Counted from the first letter of the stretch, positions 1 through 11,028 are shown. The stretch: DNA of 64,000 nt from Nitrincola schmidtii (GCF_008973715.1 NZ_WBOL01000005.1:140991-204990), one strand, 5' to 3'. Made by a program: numbers and translations. The notes: generated from the sequence alone by a model not told the origin.

Positions 1-388
1 TTCCAGCATCCTCTTCCAAATGTGCATGATGAATGCGAACTCGACGAGTATCGCCATCATCTGTTTCGATATCAACATAGCCAGGGCCGACAATGGGTTC
101 AGCTAGCTGAGTGGTTTGGTAGCCTTTTGGAAGATCAGGGTAAAAGTAGTTTTTACGATCAAAAACAGAGCGTTTACCTATCTCGGAGTTAACCGCTAGG
201 CCAAACATGACCGCCATACGCAGGGCGTTTTCATTAAAGACCGGTAGTGTACCTGGTAGCGCCAAATCAACTGCACAGGCTTGTGTGTTGGGCTCAGCGC
301 CGAATGCAGTGCTGGCGCCTGAGAAAATTTTGGTATTGGTAGCAAGTTGGGCATGTATTTCCAACCCGATAACGACTTCCCATTCCAT
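1..388 (-). CDS. gatB: Asp/Glu-tRNA amidotransferase subunit B, N-terminal part
   Basis: This is the first 129 codons of GatB; the rest lies beyond the left edge. GatB is the tRNA-binding and kinase subunit of GatCAB, which converts Glu-tRNA(Gln) and Asp-tRNA(Asn) to the amide forms. The start reads [15 protein letters not shown], the family's typical opening. The ATG at 388 sits 5 bases after the gatA stop, with a GAGGG ribosome site inside the end of gatA. It is the last of the gatC-gatA-gatB operon. The identification is secure from the N-terminus and the context. Confidence 0.95.
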   Translation of the reverse strand, partial: MEWEVVIGLEIHAQLATNTKIFSGASTAFGAEPNTQACAVDLALPGTLPVFNENALRMAVMFGLAVNSEIGKRSVFDRKNYFYPDLPKGYQTTQLAEPIVGPGYVDIETDDGDTRRVRIHHAHLEEDAG

Positions 389-393
389 CTTGA

Positions 394-1854
394 TTAACCC
401 TCACTCAAATTGGCAGGTGATTGTTGATGCCAATTCGTCACTTGTTGATATTGGTGAGCAACATTGAGTAGCTTGGCTTCGTCAAAATAGTTGCCAATGA
501 TCTGTAAACCTACCGGTAAATTATCGGCAAACCCACACGGAATAGACATCCCGGGTAAGCCCGCTAGGTTAAGTGACAGGGTGAAAATATCTTCCATGTA
601 CATGGAAACGGGATCACTATTCTTCTCACCCAAGCGGAACGCTGAGCAAGGTGTCACAGGTGCCATAATGACATCGACTTCACTCAGTGCTTGAATGAAA
701 TCTTGTTGAATCATGCGCCGAATCTGTTGCGCCTTACGGTAGTAGGCATCATAAAATCCTTCAGACAGCGCATAAGTGCCGACCATGATGCGACGTTTGA
801 CTTCAGCGCCAAAACCCTCTGCGCGGGTGCGTTTGTATAGATCTTCTAAATCTTTAGGACTGTCACAGCGATGGCCATAACGTACACCGTCAAAACGCGA
901 TAGATTAGAAGACGCTTCTGCAGGTGCAAGAATATAGTAGGCTGGGATGCTGAGTTGTGTTTTGGGTAGACTGATTTCTTTAACGGTTGCGCCAAGCTTT
1001 TCAAACTCTGCAATGGCTTCACGAACGCGCTCTAAAATCACTGGGTCAGTGCCTTCAGCAAAATACTCTTTAGGCAGACCAATTCGAAGACCCAACAAGC
1101 TATCGTTAAGACTCGCTGAGAAATTAGGAACGGCTTGTGTAGCGCAGGTAGAATCTAAAGGATCTTCTCCAGCCATCACCTGCAGTAATAGCGCAGCATC
1201 TTCCGCTGTGCGGGTCATAGGACCGGCTTGATCGAATGAAGAAGCATAGGCCACCATGCCGTAACGTGAAATGCGTCCGTACGTGGGTTTTAGTCCAGTG
1301 ATACCGCAAAGCGCAGCAGGTTGGCGAATCGATCCACCGGTATCCGATCCTGTGGCTGCAGGCACTAGACGAGCAGCGACTGCTGCGGCTGAACCGCCTG
1401 AAGATCCGCCAGGGACTCGATCTAAATCCCAAGGGTTCTTAACTGGGCCATAGTAACTGGATTCGTTGGATGAACCCATCGCAAACTCATCCATATTGGT
1501 TTTGCCTAGCGTAACCATGCCCGCCAAGTTGAGTCTTTCAACCAGAGTCGCGTTATAGGGCGAAATAAAATTATCCAGCATTTTGGAGCCGCAACTGGTA
1601 CGAATTCCTTGGGTACAAAATAGATCTTTGTGTGCGATAGGTAAGCCGGTCAGTGCTGTTGCTTGACCCGTTGCGCGCAAAGTGTCTGCTGCTTTTGCTT
1701 GTTGCAGTGCATGTTCTTCTGAAAGGGTAATAAAACTGTTGTACTGCGTATCCAGACGCTTAATTCGATCCAGAAAGGCCTGTGTCAGCTCTAAGCTGCT
1801 AAATTCGCCTCGGCTCAGAGCGTTTGATAGCTCGCTGAGTGTTAGGTTAAACAT
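394..1854 (-). CDS. gatA: Asp/Glu-tRNA amidotransferase subunit A
   Basis: GatA is the amidase-signature glutaminase of GatCAB; it frees ammonia from glutamine for transamidation on GatB. The protein has 486 residues, normal for the family. The Ser-cisSer-Lys triad is visible at the usual positions: Lys76 in AHKDLF, Ser151 in the Gly/Ser-rich GGSSGGS loop, and Ser175 in DTGGS. It lies 32 bases after gatC and 5 bases before gatB, so all three subunits are probably made from one mRNA. Nothing is unusual. Confidence 0.98.
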   Translation of the reverse strand: MFNLTLSELSNALSRGEFSSLELTQAFLDRIKRLDTQYNSFITLSEEHALQQAKAADTLRATGQATALTGLPIAHKDLFCTQGIRTSCGSKMLDNFISPYNATLVERLNLAGMVTLGKTNMDEFAMGSSNESSYYGPVKNPWDLDRVPGGSSGGSAAAVAARLVPAATGSDTGGSIRQPAALCGITGLKPTYGRISRYGMVAYASSFDQAGPMTRTAEDAALLLQVMAGEDPLDSTCATQAVPNFSASLNDSLLGLRIGLPKEYFAEGTDPVILERVREAIAEFEKLGATVKEISLPKTQLSIPAYYILAPAEASSNLSRFDGVRYGHRCDSPKDLEDLYKRTRAEGFGAEVKRRIMVGTYALSEGFYDAYYRKAQQIRRMIQQDFIQALSEVDVIMAPVTPCSAFRLGEKNSDPVSMYMEDIFTLSLNLAGLPGMSIPCGFADNLPVGLQIIGNYFDEAKLLNVAHQYQQVTNWHQQSPANLSEG

Positions 1855-1886
1855 CAGTGGTTTCCTTGAGGGTAGAAGGGCGACAA

Positions 1887-2174
1887 TTATTCAATCACTT
1901 TAGGGACTAAGAAGAGCCCATTTTCGACGGCTGGCGCACAGGCTTGCAAAGCATCGCGCTGGTTAAGCTCGCTGACTTCATCTGCACGAAGTCGCTGAAC
2001 CGCATCCATTGGATGGGCTAAGGGCTCAACTCCATCGGTAGATGTTGCCTGTAATTGGTCAATTAAGGTGAGAATACTGTTCAAACTCTCAGTGTATTCT
2101 GGGGCTTCGTTTTCATTCATGGCCAAGCGAGCCAGATGCGCGATGCGTTCAACATCAGATCGATCCAGAGACAT
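1887..2174 (-). CDS. gatC: Asp/Glu-tRNA amidotransferase subunit C
   Basis: GatC is the small subunit that wraps around GatA and GatB and stabilises the complex. The protein has 95 residues, as expected. It opens with [19 protein letters not shown], the conserved first helix, and carries the EPLAHP motif near the middle (family PLxHP). It is the first gene of gatCAB and is transcribed away from mreB. The 150 bases between gatC and mreB must hold both promoters. This divergent gatCAB/mreBCD arrangement is also known in Pseudomonas. Confidence 0.96.
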   Translation of the reverse strand: MSLDRSDVERIAHLARLAMNENEAPEYTESLNSILTLIDQLQATSTDGVEPLAHPMDAVQRLRADEVSELNQRDALQACAPAVENGLFLVPKVIE

Positions 2175-2223
2175 AAATCAATTTCTCACAAATAAACTTG
2201 AAAAAAGTGGGTTTCCTGCATAA

Positions 2224-3360
<1,137 letters not shown>

Positions 3361-3363
3361 ACT

Positions 3364-3435
3364 ATGCAGGATCAAAACCTTCTGCGGTTAGAAAGCACAC
3401 TTCCAAAACAAGCATTTTTGGAGGTGTGTAATTAA
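3364..3435 (+). CDS. possible 23-residue leader ORF before mreC
   Basis: A short ATG-started frame begins 4 bases after the mreB stop and encodes 23 residues (MQDQNLLRLESTLPKQAFLE then VCN). Its stop codon TAA (3433-3435) overlaps the proposed ATT start of mreC (3431-3433), and its last codons include the mreC ribosome site GGAGGT (3420-3425). There is only a weak ribosome site for the leader itself. If translated, it would couple MreC synthesis to ribosomes arriving from mreB. It resembles no protein known to me and may be chance. Confidence 0.3.
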   Translation: MQDQNLLRLESTLPKQAFLEVCN

Positions 3436-4315
3436 TCCTATCTTCAAAGGACGCAACCCTCGTTTTTTGTTTGTCTTTTTGCTGCTGTTAACTTTCGGGT
3501 TAATAGCAACAGATTTGAATTGGCAAAAAATGAAAGAGGGGCGAATGTACCTTACTCTTTTGGTAACACCCTTACAGTGGTTGATAGATATCCCTGCTCG
3601 CGCAGCTGATGGCCTATCTGATCTGTTTGTTGATCGTGCTTCGTTGATTCGTGATAATGAACACCTTCGTTCAGAGGCACTTGAATTGCAACGTAGAACC
3701 CTGCGTATGGAAGCCCTGACAGAAGAAAATATTCAACTGCGTGAGTTGCTCAATGCGCGTCAACGTGTTGAGCACAATGTTAAAGCGGTTGAGCTAATTG
3801 GTGTAAATCCAGATCCATTCTTGCATGAAATTATATTAAATCGCGGAGTTGAGGACGGTCTTGCGGTAGGGCAACCCGTTATTGATTCGGGTGGAATCCT
3901 AGGGCAAGTGCTTTCATTAGCTCATTACACAAGCCGCGTTATGCTGATCACCGATGCTCGAACTGCCATTCCTGTTGAAGTCAATCGAAGTGGCTTTCGT
4001 TCGATAGCACTAGGCAAGGGATTGTTGAATGAACTTGAGTTAAGTCATGTCCCCAGCACGGCTGATATTGAAGAGGGTGATCTATTAGTGACCTCTGGTC
4101 TGGGTGGTCGCTTTCCTAGAGGCTATCCCGTGGGTGTGGTTGAGGAGATAGTTAGAGATCCGGGTCGACCATTCTTGTTAGTCAAAGCAAAACCTTCAGC
4201 GCGTCTTGATCGAAGTCGTCAGCTGTTGGTTATCGACTACCCCAACCCGCAATCCAGTGTTCAGTCAGAGCCTCAGTTAGGGTTAGATGAGTCACAGGAG
4301 TCACCTGAGACATGA
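3431..4315 (+). CDS. mreC: Rod shape-determining protein MreC, likely ATT start
   Basis: MreC is a bitopic inner-membrane protein that links MreB to PBP2/RodA through its periplasmic beta-barrel domains. A transmembrane segment lies near residues 13-30, then a coiled coil (RDNEHLRSEALELQRR region), then the MreC core with VTSGLGGRFPRGYPVG. Between the preceding in-frame stop and TTG 3467 there is no ATG, GTG or TTG. Starting at ATT 3431 gives INPIFKGRNPRF, which aligns with the family's cytoplasmic start (E. coli MKPIFSRGPSL), and puts the strong GGAGGT 5 bases upstream. Starting at TTG 3467 would lose this and has no ribosome site. The gene overlaps mreD by 4 bases. Confidence 0.9.
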   Translation: MNPIFKGRNPRFLFVFLLLLTFGLIATDLNWQKMKEGRMYLTLLVTPLQWLIDIPARAADGLSDLFVDRASLIRDNEHLRSEALELQRRTLRMEALTEENIQLRELLNARQRVEHNVKAVELIGVNPDPFLHEIILNRGVEDGLAVGQPVIDSGGILGQVLSLAHYTSRVMLITDARTAIPVEVNRSGFRSIALGKGLLNELELSHVPSTADIEEGDLLVTSGLGGRFPRGYPVGVVEEIVRDPGRPFLLVKAKPSARLDRSRQLLVIDYPNPQSSVQSEPQLGLDESQESPET

Positions 4316-4803
4316 GGCAGGATGCGACCCAGGGTGGTTCGTTACTGATTTTTGCCACTTTCCTGATAGGTTTAATACTCAGCCAAATTCCGTTACCTGA
4401 TTTTTTAATTTGGTATCGCCCAGAGTGGGTGGCATTAGTATTAATCTATTGGGTGTTGATGGTTCCGCATCGCGTTGGTTTAGTCAGCGCCTTTTTCATG
4501 GGACTACTACTGGATATTATTCGTGGTAGTGTGTTGGGCTTAAATGCGTTATCACTAACCATCATTGCCTACCTGGTATTACTGCTTTATAAGCGCTTAC
4601 GAATGTTTCCTCTGTGGCAGCAGTCCATGATGGTGATGGTGCTGGTGGGTATTAACCAACTGCTTTTCTTTTGGATGCAGGGTATTACAGGGACCACAGC
4701 AGGTGGGCTACAGTTTTTGATCCCCTCTATAATTAGTGGTATTTTCTGGCCATGGATCTATGTCGTTTTGCATGGCGTTCGAAAAACCTTCCGTATTGAG
4801 TAA
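4312..4803 (+). CDS. mreD: Rod shape-determining protein MreD
   Basis: MreD is a small polytopic inner-membrane partner of MreC in the elongasome. The protein has 163 residues (E. coli 162), with about five hydrophobic segments and the conserved GLLLDI stretch (FMGLLLDIIRGSVLGLNAL). Its ATG overlaps the mreC stop in an ATGA, which implies translational coupling. It is followed 3 bases later by maf. Recognition rests on length, hydrophobicity, motif and operon position. Confidence 0.95.
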   Translation: MRQDATQGGSLLIFATFLIGLILSQIPLPDFLIWYRPEWVALVLIYWVLMVPHRVGLVSAFFMGLLLDIIRGSVLGLNALSLTIIAYLVLLLYKRLRMFPLWQQSMMVMVLVGINQLLFFWMQGITGTTAGGLQFLIPSIISGIFWPWIYVVLHGVRKTFRIE

Positions 4804-4806
4804 TTT

Positions 4807-5394
4807 ATGCCTGAGTTAGTTCTTGCCTCAGCATCGCCTCGCAGACGTTCTTTGTTAAAGCAGATCGGTGTTTCCTGCATCGTGGCTCCTTCTGATATCT
4901 GCGAAGATGCACTACCCAACGAAGCACCCGAGCCATATACATGTCGATTAGCACTTGAAAAAGCACGGCATTGCTTGCGTCATCATGCTTCTGAACAGGT
5001 TGTTTTGGCAGCAGATACAACCGTTTCAATCGATGGTGCTATACTAGGTAAGCCGGTCGATGAAACGGATGCGATACAGATGTTGATGCGTCTGTCAGGC
5101 AAAACTCATCAAGTGATCACTGGTATTGCGGTGATCTCCAGTCAAGGCGAAGATGTGTTGAGTGTCGTAAGCGATGTTGAATTTGCCCATTTAACTGAGG
5201 CGATGTGTCGAGCCTATTGGCGTACTTGTGAACCGCAAGACAAAGCGGGTAGCTATGCGGTACAAGGTTTGGGCGCCATTTTTGTGAAACATCTTAAAGG
5301 TAGTTACTCGAGTGTCGTCGGATTACCCTTACATGAAACTGCACAACTGCTAGAGAAACATGGTATTAAGGTTTGGCAAATAGATGATCTTTGA
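4807..5394 (+). CDS. maf: Maf-family nucleoside triphosphate pyrophosphatase (YhdE type)
   Basis: Maf proteins hydrolyse dTTP/UTP or modified nucleotides to monophosphates and act as housecleaning enzymes. The 195-residue protein opens with the signature LASASPRRRSLL, followed by the conserved AADTTV and GKP segments. The YhdE (dTTP/UTP) subgroup is favoured because the gene lies between mreD and rng, as yhdE does in E. coli. Substrate specificity itself cannot be read with certainty. Confidence 0.93.
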   Translation: MPELVLASASPRRRSLLKQIGVSCIVAPSDICEDALPNEAPEPYTCRLALEKARHCLRHHASEQVVLAADTTVSIDGAILGKPVDETDAIQMLMRLSGKTHQVITGIAVISSQGEDVLSVVSDVEFAHLTEAMCRAYWRTCEPQDKAGSYAVQGLGAIFVKHLKGSYSSVVGLPLHETAQLLEKHGIKVWQIDDL

Positions 5395-5427
5395 CACTGT
5401 AAATTCGTTACGATAAGGAGCCTTTAC

Positions 5428-6906
5428 GTGGCTGAAGAGATATTAATAAACTTTACTCCGATGGAAACCCGCGTGGCGGTGATTGAAAACGGTATGCCGC
5501 AAGAAATTTACGTTGAGCGTGCTAGTCGTCGGGGTATTGTCGGTAATATCTATAAAGGTCGCGTTGTGCGTGTTTTACCAGGTATGCAAGCTGCCTTCGT
5601 CGATATCGGGCTGGAGCGTGCAGCCTTTATTCCGGTTGATGAGTTAGTCAGTCCCGAAGTTCAAGCTCAGCAAGGCCAGCGTTCGACTGTGCCGATCGCC
5701 CAAGTGATCCGTGAAGGTGAAACCCTGCTGGTGCAGGTTACTAAAGATCCCATTGGCACTAAAGGTGCGCGTTTAACCACCCATATCTCTATTCCTTCAC
5801 GTTATTTGGTGTTGATGCCAAAAAATGATCATATCGGTGTTTCTCAGCGCATTGATGATGTAGAAGAACGTGATCGCCTGAAGGATTTGATGGAGCAACT
5901 CCTTCTTGAAACTGCTGAGGAACAGGAGTCCAGTGGCTTTATTCTTAGGACAGTAGCAGAAGGTGTCAGTGAGTTAGAGTTACGCTCTGATATAGACTTC
6001 TTACGACGCCTTTGGCAAAACCTACAACAGAAAATAGTTTCAGCCAGTGTTCCCTCTATTGTGTATGAAGATTTGCCGTTGCATATGCGTGCCTTAAGAG
6101 ATATGGCGCATGCTGATGTGGAGCGCATTCGCATCGACTCCCGTGAAACCTACCAAAGTGCGGTAGAGTTCGCTGGAAACTTAGTTCCTGAAATCGTTGA
6201 TAAGATCGAGTATTACCCTGGTGAGCGACCTTTGTTCGATATGTTTAATGTCGAAGAAGAGATGCAGAAAGCTTTAGGACGTAAAGTTGAATTGAAATCG
6301 GGTGGTTATCTCATTTTCGATCAAACAGAAGCCATGACCACGGTTGATATCAACACCGGTGGTTTTGTTGGACATCGTAACCTAGAAGAAACGATTTTTA
6401 AGACCAATCTTGAAGCGGCGACCGCGATTGGACGCCAACTACGTTTACGTAATCTTGGTGGTATTATTATCATCGACTTTATTGATATGACTGATCCTGA
6501 CCATCAGCGTCAAGTGCAGCGAACACTGGATCGCGTATTAGAAAAAGATCATGCCAAGTGCAAGGTGACTGGCGTGTCGGAATTAGGCTTGATAGAGATG
6601 ACACGAAAACGTACTCGAGAAAGCCTTGAGCATGTTCTCTGTGAATCATGCCCCGTTTGCCAAGGACGCGGGACCGTAAAAACACCAGAAACCGTATCTT
6701 ACGAAATTTTCCGTGAAATACTTCGTCAGCACCGTGCCTATGATACGCAAAGTTATTTAGTTGTTGCGGCGGTCAGTGTGGTGAATTATTTATTAGATGA
6801 AGCTTCTGATCATTTGGCAGAACTCGAAGCCTTTATTGGTAAAACCATTCGTTTTCAAGCTGAAACTCTTTACACACCAGAGCAGTTTGATGTTGTACTG
6901 CGTTAA
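5428..6906 (+). CDS. rng: Ribonuclease G
   Basis: RNase G is an endoribonuclease that matures the 5' end of 16S rRNA and cuts some mRNAs. The protein has 492 residues (E. coli 489). It has an S1 domain near residues 38-130 (GNIYKGRVVRVLPGMQAAFV), the catalytic DNase I-like region with MTTVDINTGGFVG and IIIDFIDM, and the Zn-link cysteines CESCPVC. The length and lack of a C-terminal scaffold tail separate it from RNase E. The start is GTG at 5428, 7 bases after AAGGAG. It belongs to the mreBCD-maf-rng-yhdP run. Confidence 0.97.
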   Translation: MAEEILINFTPMETRVAVIENGMPQEIYVERASRRGIVGNIYKGRVVRVLPGMQAAFVDIGLERAAFIPVDELVSPEVQAQQGQRSTVPIAQVIREGETLLVQVTKDPIGTKGARLTTHISIPSRYLVLMPKNDHIGVSQRIDDVEERDRLKDLMEQLLLETAEEQESSGFILRTVAEGVSELELRSDIDFLRRLWQNLQQKIVSASVPSIVYEDLPLHMRALRDMAHADVERIRIDSRETYQSAVEFAGNLVPEIVDKIEYYPGERPLFDMFNVEEEMQKALGRKVELKSGGYLIFDQTEAMTTVDINTGGFVGHRNLEETIFKTNLEAATAIGRQLRLRNLGGIIIIDFIDMTDPDHQRQVQRTLDRVLEKDHAKCKVTGVSELGLIEMTRKRTRESLEHVLCESCPVCQGRGTVKTPETVSYEIFREILRQHRAYDTQSYLVVAAVSVVNYLLDEASDHLAELEAFIGKTIRFQAETLYTPEQFDVVLR

Positions 6907-6922
6907 CTATGGCTAATCGCAG

Positions 6923-9900
6923 ATGAAACATCATTTGGCTAGAAGCTATCGTGTTCTGTTAATACTGGCATTGATTCCAGCAGTATTGATTTTATCCTTG
7001 AGAATGGGCTTGCCCCAGTTATCAAGGTATTCAGATCAGATTGCCGATCAACTCAGCCAATCTCTTGGGATGCAGGTGCAGATAGGTGAGTTAACTGCAT
7101 CACTAGATCAATGGCGCGTTCGTTTGCAGCTCAGTGAACTTACCTTGTTGAGCCAGGATGAATCTCAACCCCGAATGTCTTTAAAAGCACAGCATCTGAA
7201 TTTAACGCTGGATTTATTTAAAACGATTCTGCATCGCTTACCTGTATTTAGCACAGCATCACTTCAACACACTGATATTTTGCTTCAGCAACATCAAGGG
7301 CGTTGGTTTCCAGAGGTAGATACAGAAGCAACCGAGCAGGATTCCATTACAAAACTCTTAGCACTATTGCAGTACCAACCCAGCATTATGTTGCAAGATC
7401 TACATCTTGGCCTTCAACCAGAGGAAGGGCCGATGCAGTTAATATCGCCGGTCAATGCCATGTTTGAGGCAGCAGAAGGCGAGTATCAGATCAGTGGTTC
7501 TATACGCATTCCCCGAATAGGTGAGGATGCCTATGTCGTTATGGCGCTGCATGCACAAGAATTTGATCCAAAAGATCTCTTGGCAGGTCACTATCGTTTT
7601 TATGTACAAAGTGATGCGCTAGGCGCTGAGTTGTTAAGCCTTGGGGTATTGCCCTTTGAGATGAACGAATTAAATCTATCAACGCACCTTTGGGGTGAAT
7701 GGAAGGCGCATCAGCTTATCGAGTTGCAGGGCGACATTGCTATTACGCCGTTACTACTTGCTGGCGAGAGATGGCCTGATATAGATGAATTGAAAATGAA
7801 ATTTGTTCTTTTACCCATAAAAGAACAGCTGTATCAATTACAACTTCGCGATATTTCAGCAAAAACGCAAGATGTTGTTTTAGCGATTCCAGAGTTGATA
7901 TCCGATTTTAGGTTTGAACAAGGCCAGCAACCAAAACTAGATCTCATTCAAATTGCTAGCCTAGATCTGGCTGCTCTTTATCATTGGGTTGATCAGCTGG
8001 ATATCTTGCCTGAATCCGTTGAAGGGATATTGGATCGACTAGCACCCTCTGGACGGTTAAATGATCTTGTTGTCTATTGGGAAAATGCAGAAGATCTCTC
8101 TGATTTTATTCTGCAGGCCCGGCTCGATGACGTGGCTGTTTCTGCATGGCAAGATGCTCCAGCAGCGTCCGGAATTTCTGGCTGGGTTCATGCAGGTCCA
8201 ACAGAGGGACAGGTCATGCTTGAGAGTGCTGCATTTACCCTCAATTTCCCTCAACTTTTTGGTACGGGTTGGCGCTACTCTGAAGCGAGCGGACAAGTCA
8301 GTTGGCAAGTCACGGGAGAGGCGCTGCGATTAAATAGTGGTATTTTAAGCTTAAGCAACAATGATATTCAGGCTAAAGGACGCTTTGGGCTCTATCGTCC
8401 TTTTGATCGCGAAGAACAAATTGAGTTTAGTTTGTTGATCGGTATCACTGACACAGATGCCATGCAAACGGAGTTTTACACGCCACCGAAAGAGTTAGGC
8501 CAGACACTCTATGATTGGCTTAAAGGCTCAATTAAAGCCGGTAAAGTGAATCAGGCGGGGTTGATGATACATGCTGGTTTACGACCGGGTTCATACGCTT
8601 TACCTCCGACTGTTCAACTTTTTTTAGATGCTGACCAAGCTGAATTTACTTTTGATAATAATTGGCCAACCGTTCGAGAGGGTCGTGTGTTTTTACAATT
8701 ACGCAACACTGAATTGCGTATCGATATCGCTTCCGCAAAGATCTTAAACTCGACTGTCCAAAGTGGCTGGATATATCTGCCACCAAACAGCCAAGAGGTT
8801 CAAGTCGCAGCGATGCTTGAAGGCGATGCTTCTGATTTCTCAGTATTGCTGTCTGAGTCTGCGTTAGGTAATTATTTAGGTTCAGCCTTTGATGACTGGC
8901 AGCTGGCGGGGCCTACAGCAACGCGCTTGTCCCTGCAAATACCGGTTAATAAGCCAGAGCGCGTAGGTGTTCAGGTAAATACTCAGTTGCAGGGTAATCA
9001 ACTGCATTTACAGCAGCGAGATCTTCAGTTTTCTGAGATTCGAGGTGGTATTATTTACACCACCCAAGATGGTCTGCGTTCTGAAGCCCTTCAAGGTCGC
9101 TTATTTAATGAGGCGTTAAATGCCACTATTTCTTCTCAAGGCGATCGAATCCAGGTTGCGGTGAATGGCCCAGTTGCGACAGCAAACATGGATCAGTTGA
9201 CAGGTTTAAGCCTAGGTCAGCGATTTCAAGGGAAAAGCCATGCTGATATGACGTTGACGTTATGTCCACAAAGTTTGCAGTGTCCTCGAATTGAAGTACG
9301 TTCTGATCTAGTCGGAACGACTGTCGACTTGCCCTTAAACTTAGGTAAAACTGATACAGAAGTTAGACGGTTATATGTTGACCTATTTCCCGAACTGCAG
9401 CGGCTTCATTTTAATTATGACCAATTCTTGCAAGGTGCTTTTGATTTATCTGTTCCATTAAGGGGGCAGTTGCTATTAGGTCAAGGTAAGGCTTTATTAC
9501 CTCAAGATTCGTACCTTGAGCTGTTTGGAGATCTGCCAGAAATAAGTGTCAACGGTCGCATACGTCGAGACGGTGAAGTGTGGGTGTCGCACCTCAATCA
9601 CTTGCATTGGCGGGGTATCGAATCTGAAGCTGAAGATGAGCCGTTAAATCAAGAGTATTCATCGGTAGACATCAGTGGCTTTCCTCAGGTGTCTTTGCAG
9701 ATAGATGACTTGCGTTATAAATCGATGGGGTTGGGCGCTTGGTCTCTTGACCTAAAACCGAGTGGTCAAAATTTAACTATTGAGTCAATTCGCGGAAGAT
9801 TAGAAGATTTTACCTTATCCGGGCATGCGCATTGGAATGCCGCTGATTTTCCCAGCACTAACTTGACCGCAAATCTGGCTGGTGGCGATCTATCACAGAT

Positions 9901-10495
9901 ACTCCATCGTTGGGATTTAGGCCGACCTATTGAAACAAAACAGTTCAGATCTAACGCTCAACTGACATGGCGTGGTGCGCCTTGGCAGTTTCGTTTAGGG
10001 TCACTCGATGGAATGTTTCAATTTCAAGCAGATGAGGGTCGCATTATAGAGTCTGGTGCGGGGGCAAATCTGTTAAGAGTCTTTGGCTTACTCAACCTCA
10101 ATACATTATCCAGAAGATTGAGATTAGATTTTAGCGATCTACTGCAAAAAGGGTTAGTGTTTGATCAAATTAAAGCCGATTACGAGTTAAATCAAGGTGT
10201 TGCTCTGATTCGAGAGCCCCTACAGATGACGGGTCCCTCTGCCAATATGGAGATCACCGGACAGGTTAATCTGAATACACACCAGCTTGACAAGACGATT
10301 AGGGTGAGTGTGCCGATAGGCAGTAATTTAACTATCGGTGCAGCACTCTTAGGCGCCCCTCATGTAGCTGGCGCGTTGTTTCTTTTTGATCGTGTTATGG
10401 GTGATCGGATCGATAAAATGACCCGAATCGCTTACACCTTAACTGGTGATTGGAAGGACCCACAGCTTAATTTACTTAATCCTGCTGATCGCTAA
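6923..10495 (+). CDS. yhdP: YhdP-family AsmA-like envelope protein
   Basis: YhdP is a large inner-membrane-anchored protein of the AsmA/bridge-type family that works in phospholipid traffic to the outer membrane. This 1190-residue protein has one N-terminal transmembrane segment (about residues 10-30) and then long beta-rich repeats, ending with the typical AsmA-like C-terminal region (LNTLSRRLRLDFSDLLQKGL and PIGSNLTIGAALLGAP). E. coli YhdP is 1266 residues. It follows rng by 16 bases. Its last 20 bases overlap the 3' end of darP on the other strand. The tldD gene often found next in this cluster is missing. Confidence 0.92.
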   Translation: MKHHLARSYRVLLILALIPAVLILSLRMGLPQLSRYSDQIADQLSQSLGMQVQIGELTASLDQWRVRLQLSELTLLSQDESQPRMSLKAQHLNLTLDLFKTILHRLPVFSTASLQHTDILLQQHQGRWFPEVDTEATEQDSITKLLALLQYQPSIMLQDLHLGLQPEEGPMQLISPVNAMFEAAEGEYQISGSIRIPRIGEDAYVVMALHAQEFDPKDLLAGHYRFYVQSDALGAELLSLGVLPFEMNELNLSTHLWGEWKAHQLIELQGDIAITPLLLAGERWPDIDELKMKFVLLPIKEQLYQLQLRDISAKTQDVVLAIPELISDFRFEQGQQPKLDLIQIASLDLAALYHWVDQLDILPESVEGILDRLAPSGRLNDLVVYWENAEDLSDFILQARLDDVAVSAWQDAPAASGISGWVHAGPTEGQVMLESAAFTLNFPQLFGTGWRYSEASGQVSWQVTGEALRLNSGILSLSNNDIQAKGRFGLYRPFDREEQIEFSLLIGITDTDAMQTEFYTPPKELGQTLYDWLKGSIKAGKVNQAGLMIHAGLRPGSYALPPTVQLFLDADQAEFTFDNNWPTVREGRVFLQLRNTELRIDIASAKILNSTVQSGWIYLPPNSQEVQVAAMLEGDASDFSVLLSESALGNYLGSAFDDWQLAGPTATRLSLQIPVNKPERVGVQVNTQLQGNQLHLQQRDLQFSEIRGGIIYTTQDGLRSEALQGRLFNEALNATISSQGDRIQVAVNGPVATANMDQLTGLSLGQRFQGKSHADMTLTLCPQSLQCPRIEVRSDLVGTTVDLPLNLGKTDTEVRRLYVDLFPELQRLHFNYDQFLQGAFDLSVPLRGQLLLGQGKALLPQDSYLELFGDLPEISVNGRIRRDGEVWVSHLNHLHWRGIESEAEDEPLNQEYSSVDISGFPQVSLQIDDLRYKSMGLGAWSLDLKPSGQNLTIESIRGRLEDFTLSGHAHWNAADFPSTNLTANLAGGDLSQILHRWDLGRPIETKQFRSNAQLTWRGAPWQFRLGSLDGMFQFQADEGRIIESGAGANLLRVFGLLNLNTLSRRLRLDFSDLLQKGLVFDQIKADYELNQGVALIREPLQMTGPSANMEITGQVNLNTHQLDKTIRVSVPIGSNLTIGAALLGAPHVAGALFLFDRVMGDRIDKMTRIAYTLTGDWKDPQLNLLNPADR

Positions 10496-11018
10496 TATCA
10501 GTATCGGTGGTTTCTCGCAAAAACCGGAAGAGTTTCCTGAATTGAGTCGGAGGCTGTTGTTTTTCAATCTCTTTACGAGTGTTACGTATCAGTTGTCTTA
10601 ATTGTTGAATATCTGTCGAAGGATATTCACTAATGAAGGCTTCTACAGCTTCATTTCCCGCCTCACCAGGCAAAATTAGGCGATCACGCCACTGTTCTAG
10701 TGCATGAAACTTTTGGTTATGCGCTTGGCTTGCTGTATCAAACTGGTCTAGCGCCGCTTGTATCGCTTCAACATCCGCATGACGCATCAGTTTACCAATG
10801 TATTGCATGTGTCTTTTCAGCGCACCATTCGAGGTGATACGACGTGTTTCTGCCATCGCAGCTCGTAAAACAGAGTCCATTGGGATTTTATCTTGCTGAT
10901 CCGGACGCAGTTCAGTAACACGCTTGCCTAGATGCTTTAATGCTTCCATCTGACGTTTAATTTCTGAACGACTGATGTAATCTTCGTCATCGAGGTTCGG
11001 GTTTTTATCTGACTTCAT
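10476..11018 (-). CDS. darP: Ribosome maturation factor DarP (YjgA, DUF615)
   Basis: DarP binds pre-50S particles and helps late large-subunit maturation. The 180-residue protein shows the DUF615 signature YISRSEIKRQMEALKHLGKR and the C-terminal YPSTDIQQLRQLIRNTRKE (E. coli 183). I start at ATG 11018, which has AAGAAGAG about 6 bases upstream; an earlier ATG at 11042 adds 8 residues, overlaps npr and has no ribosome site. It ends the kdsD-to-npr run and overlaps the yhdP 3' end by 20 bases. Its usual Pseudomonas neighbour pmbA is absent. Confidence 0.93.
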   Translation of the reverse strand: MKSDKNPNLDDEDYISRSEIKRQMEALKHLGKRVTELRPDQQDKIPMDSVLRAAMAETRRITSNGALKRHMQYIGKLMRHADVEAIQAALDQFDTASQAHNQKFHALEQWRDRLILPGEAGNEAVEAFISEYPSTDIQQLRQLIRNTRKEIEKQQPPTQFRKLFRFLRETTDTDISDQQD

Positions 11019-11028
11019 AGACTCTTCT

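Noticed and set aside
3467..3469. TTG at 3467 as the mreC start
   Set aside because: No ribosome site, and it would cut off the conserved INPIFKGRNPRF N-terminus that precedes it in the same frame.
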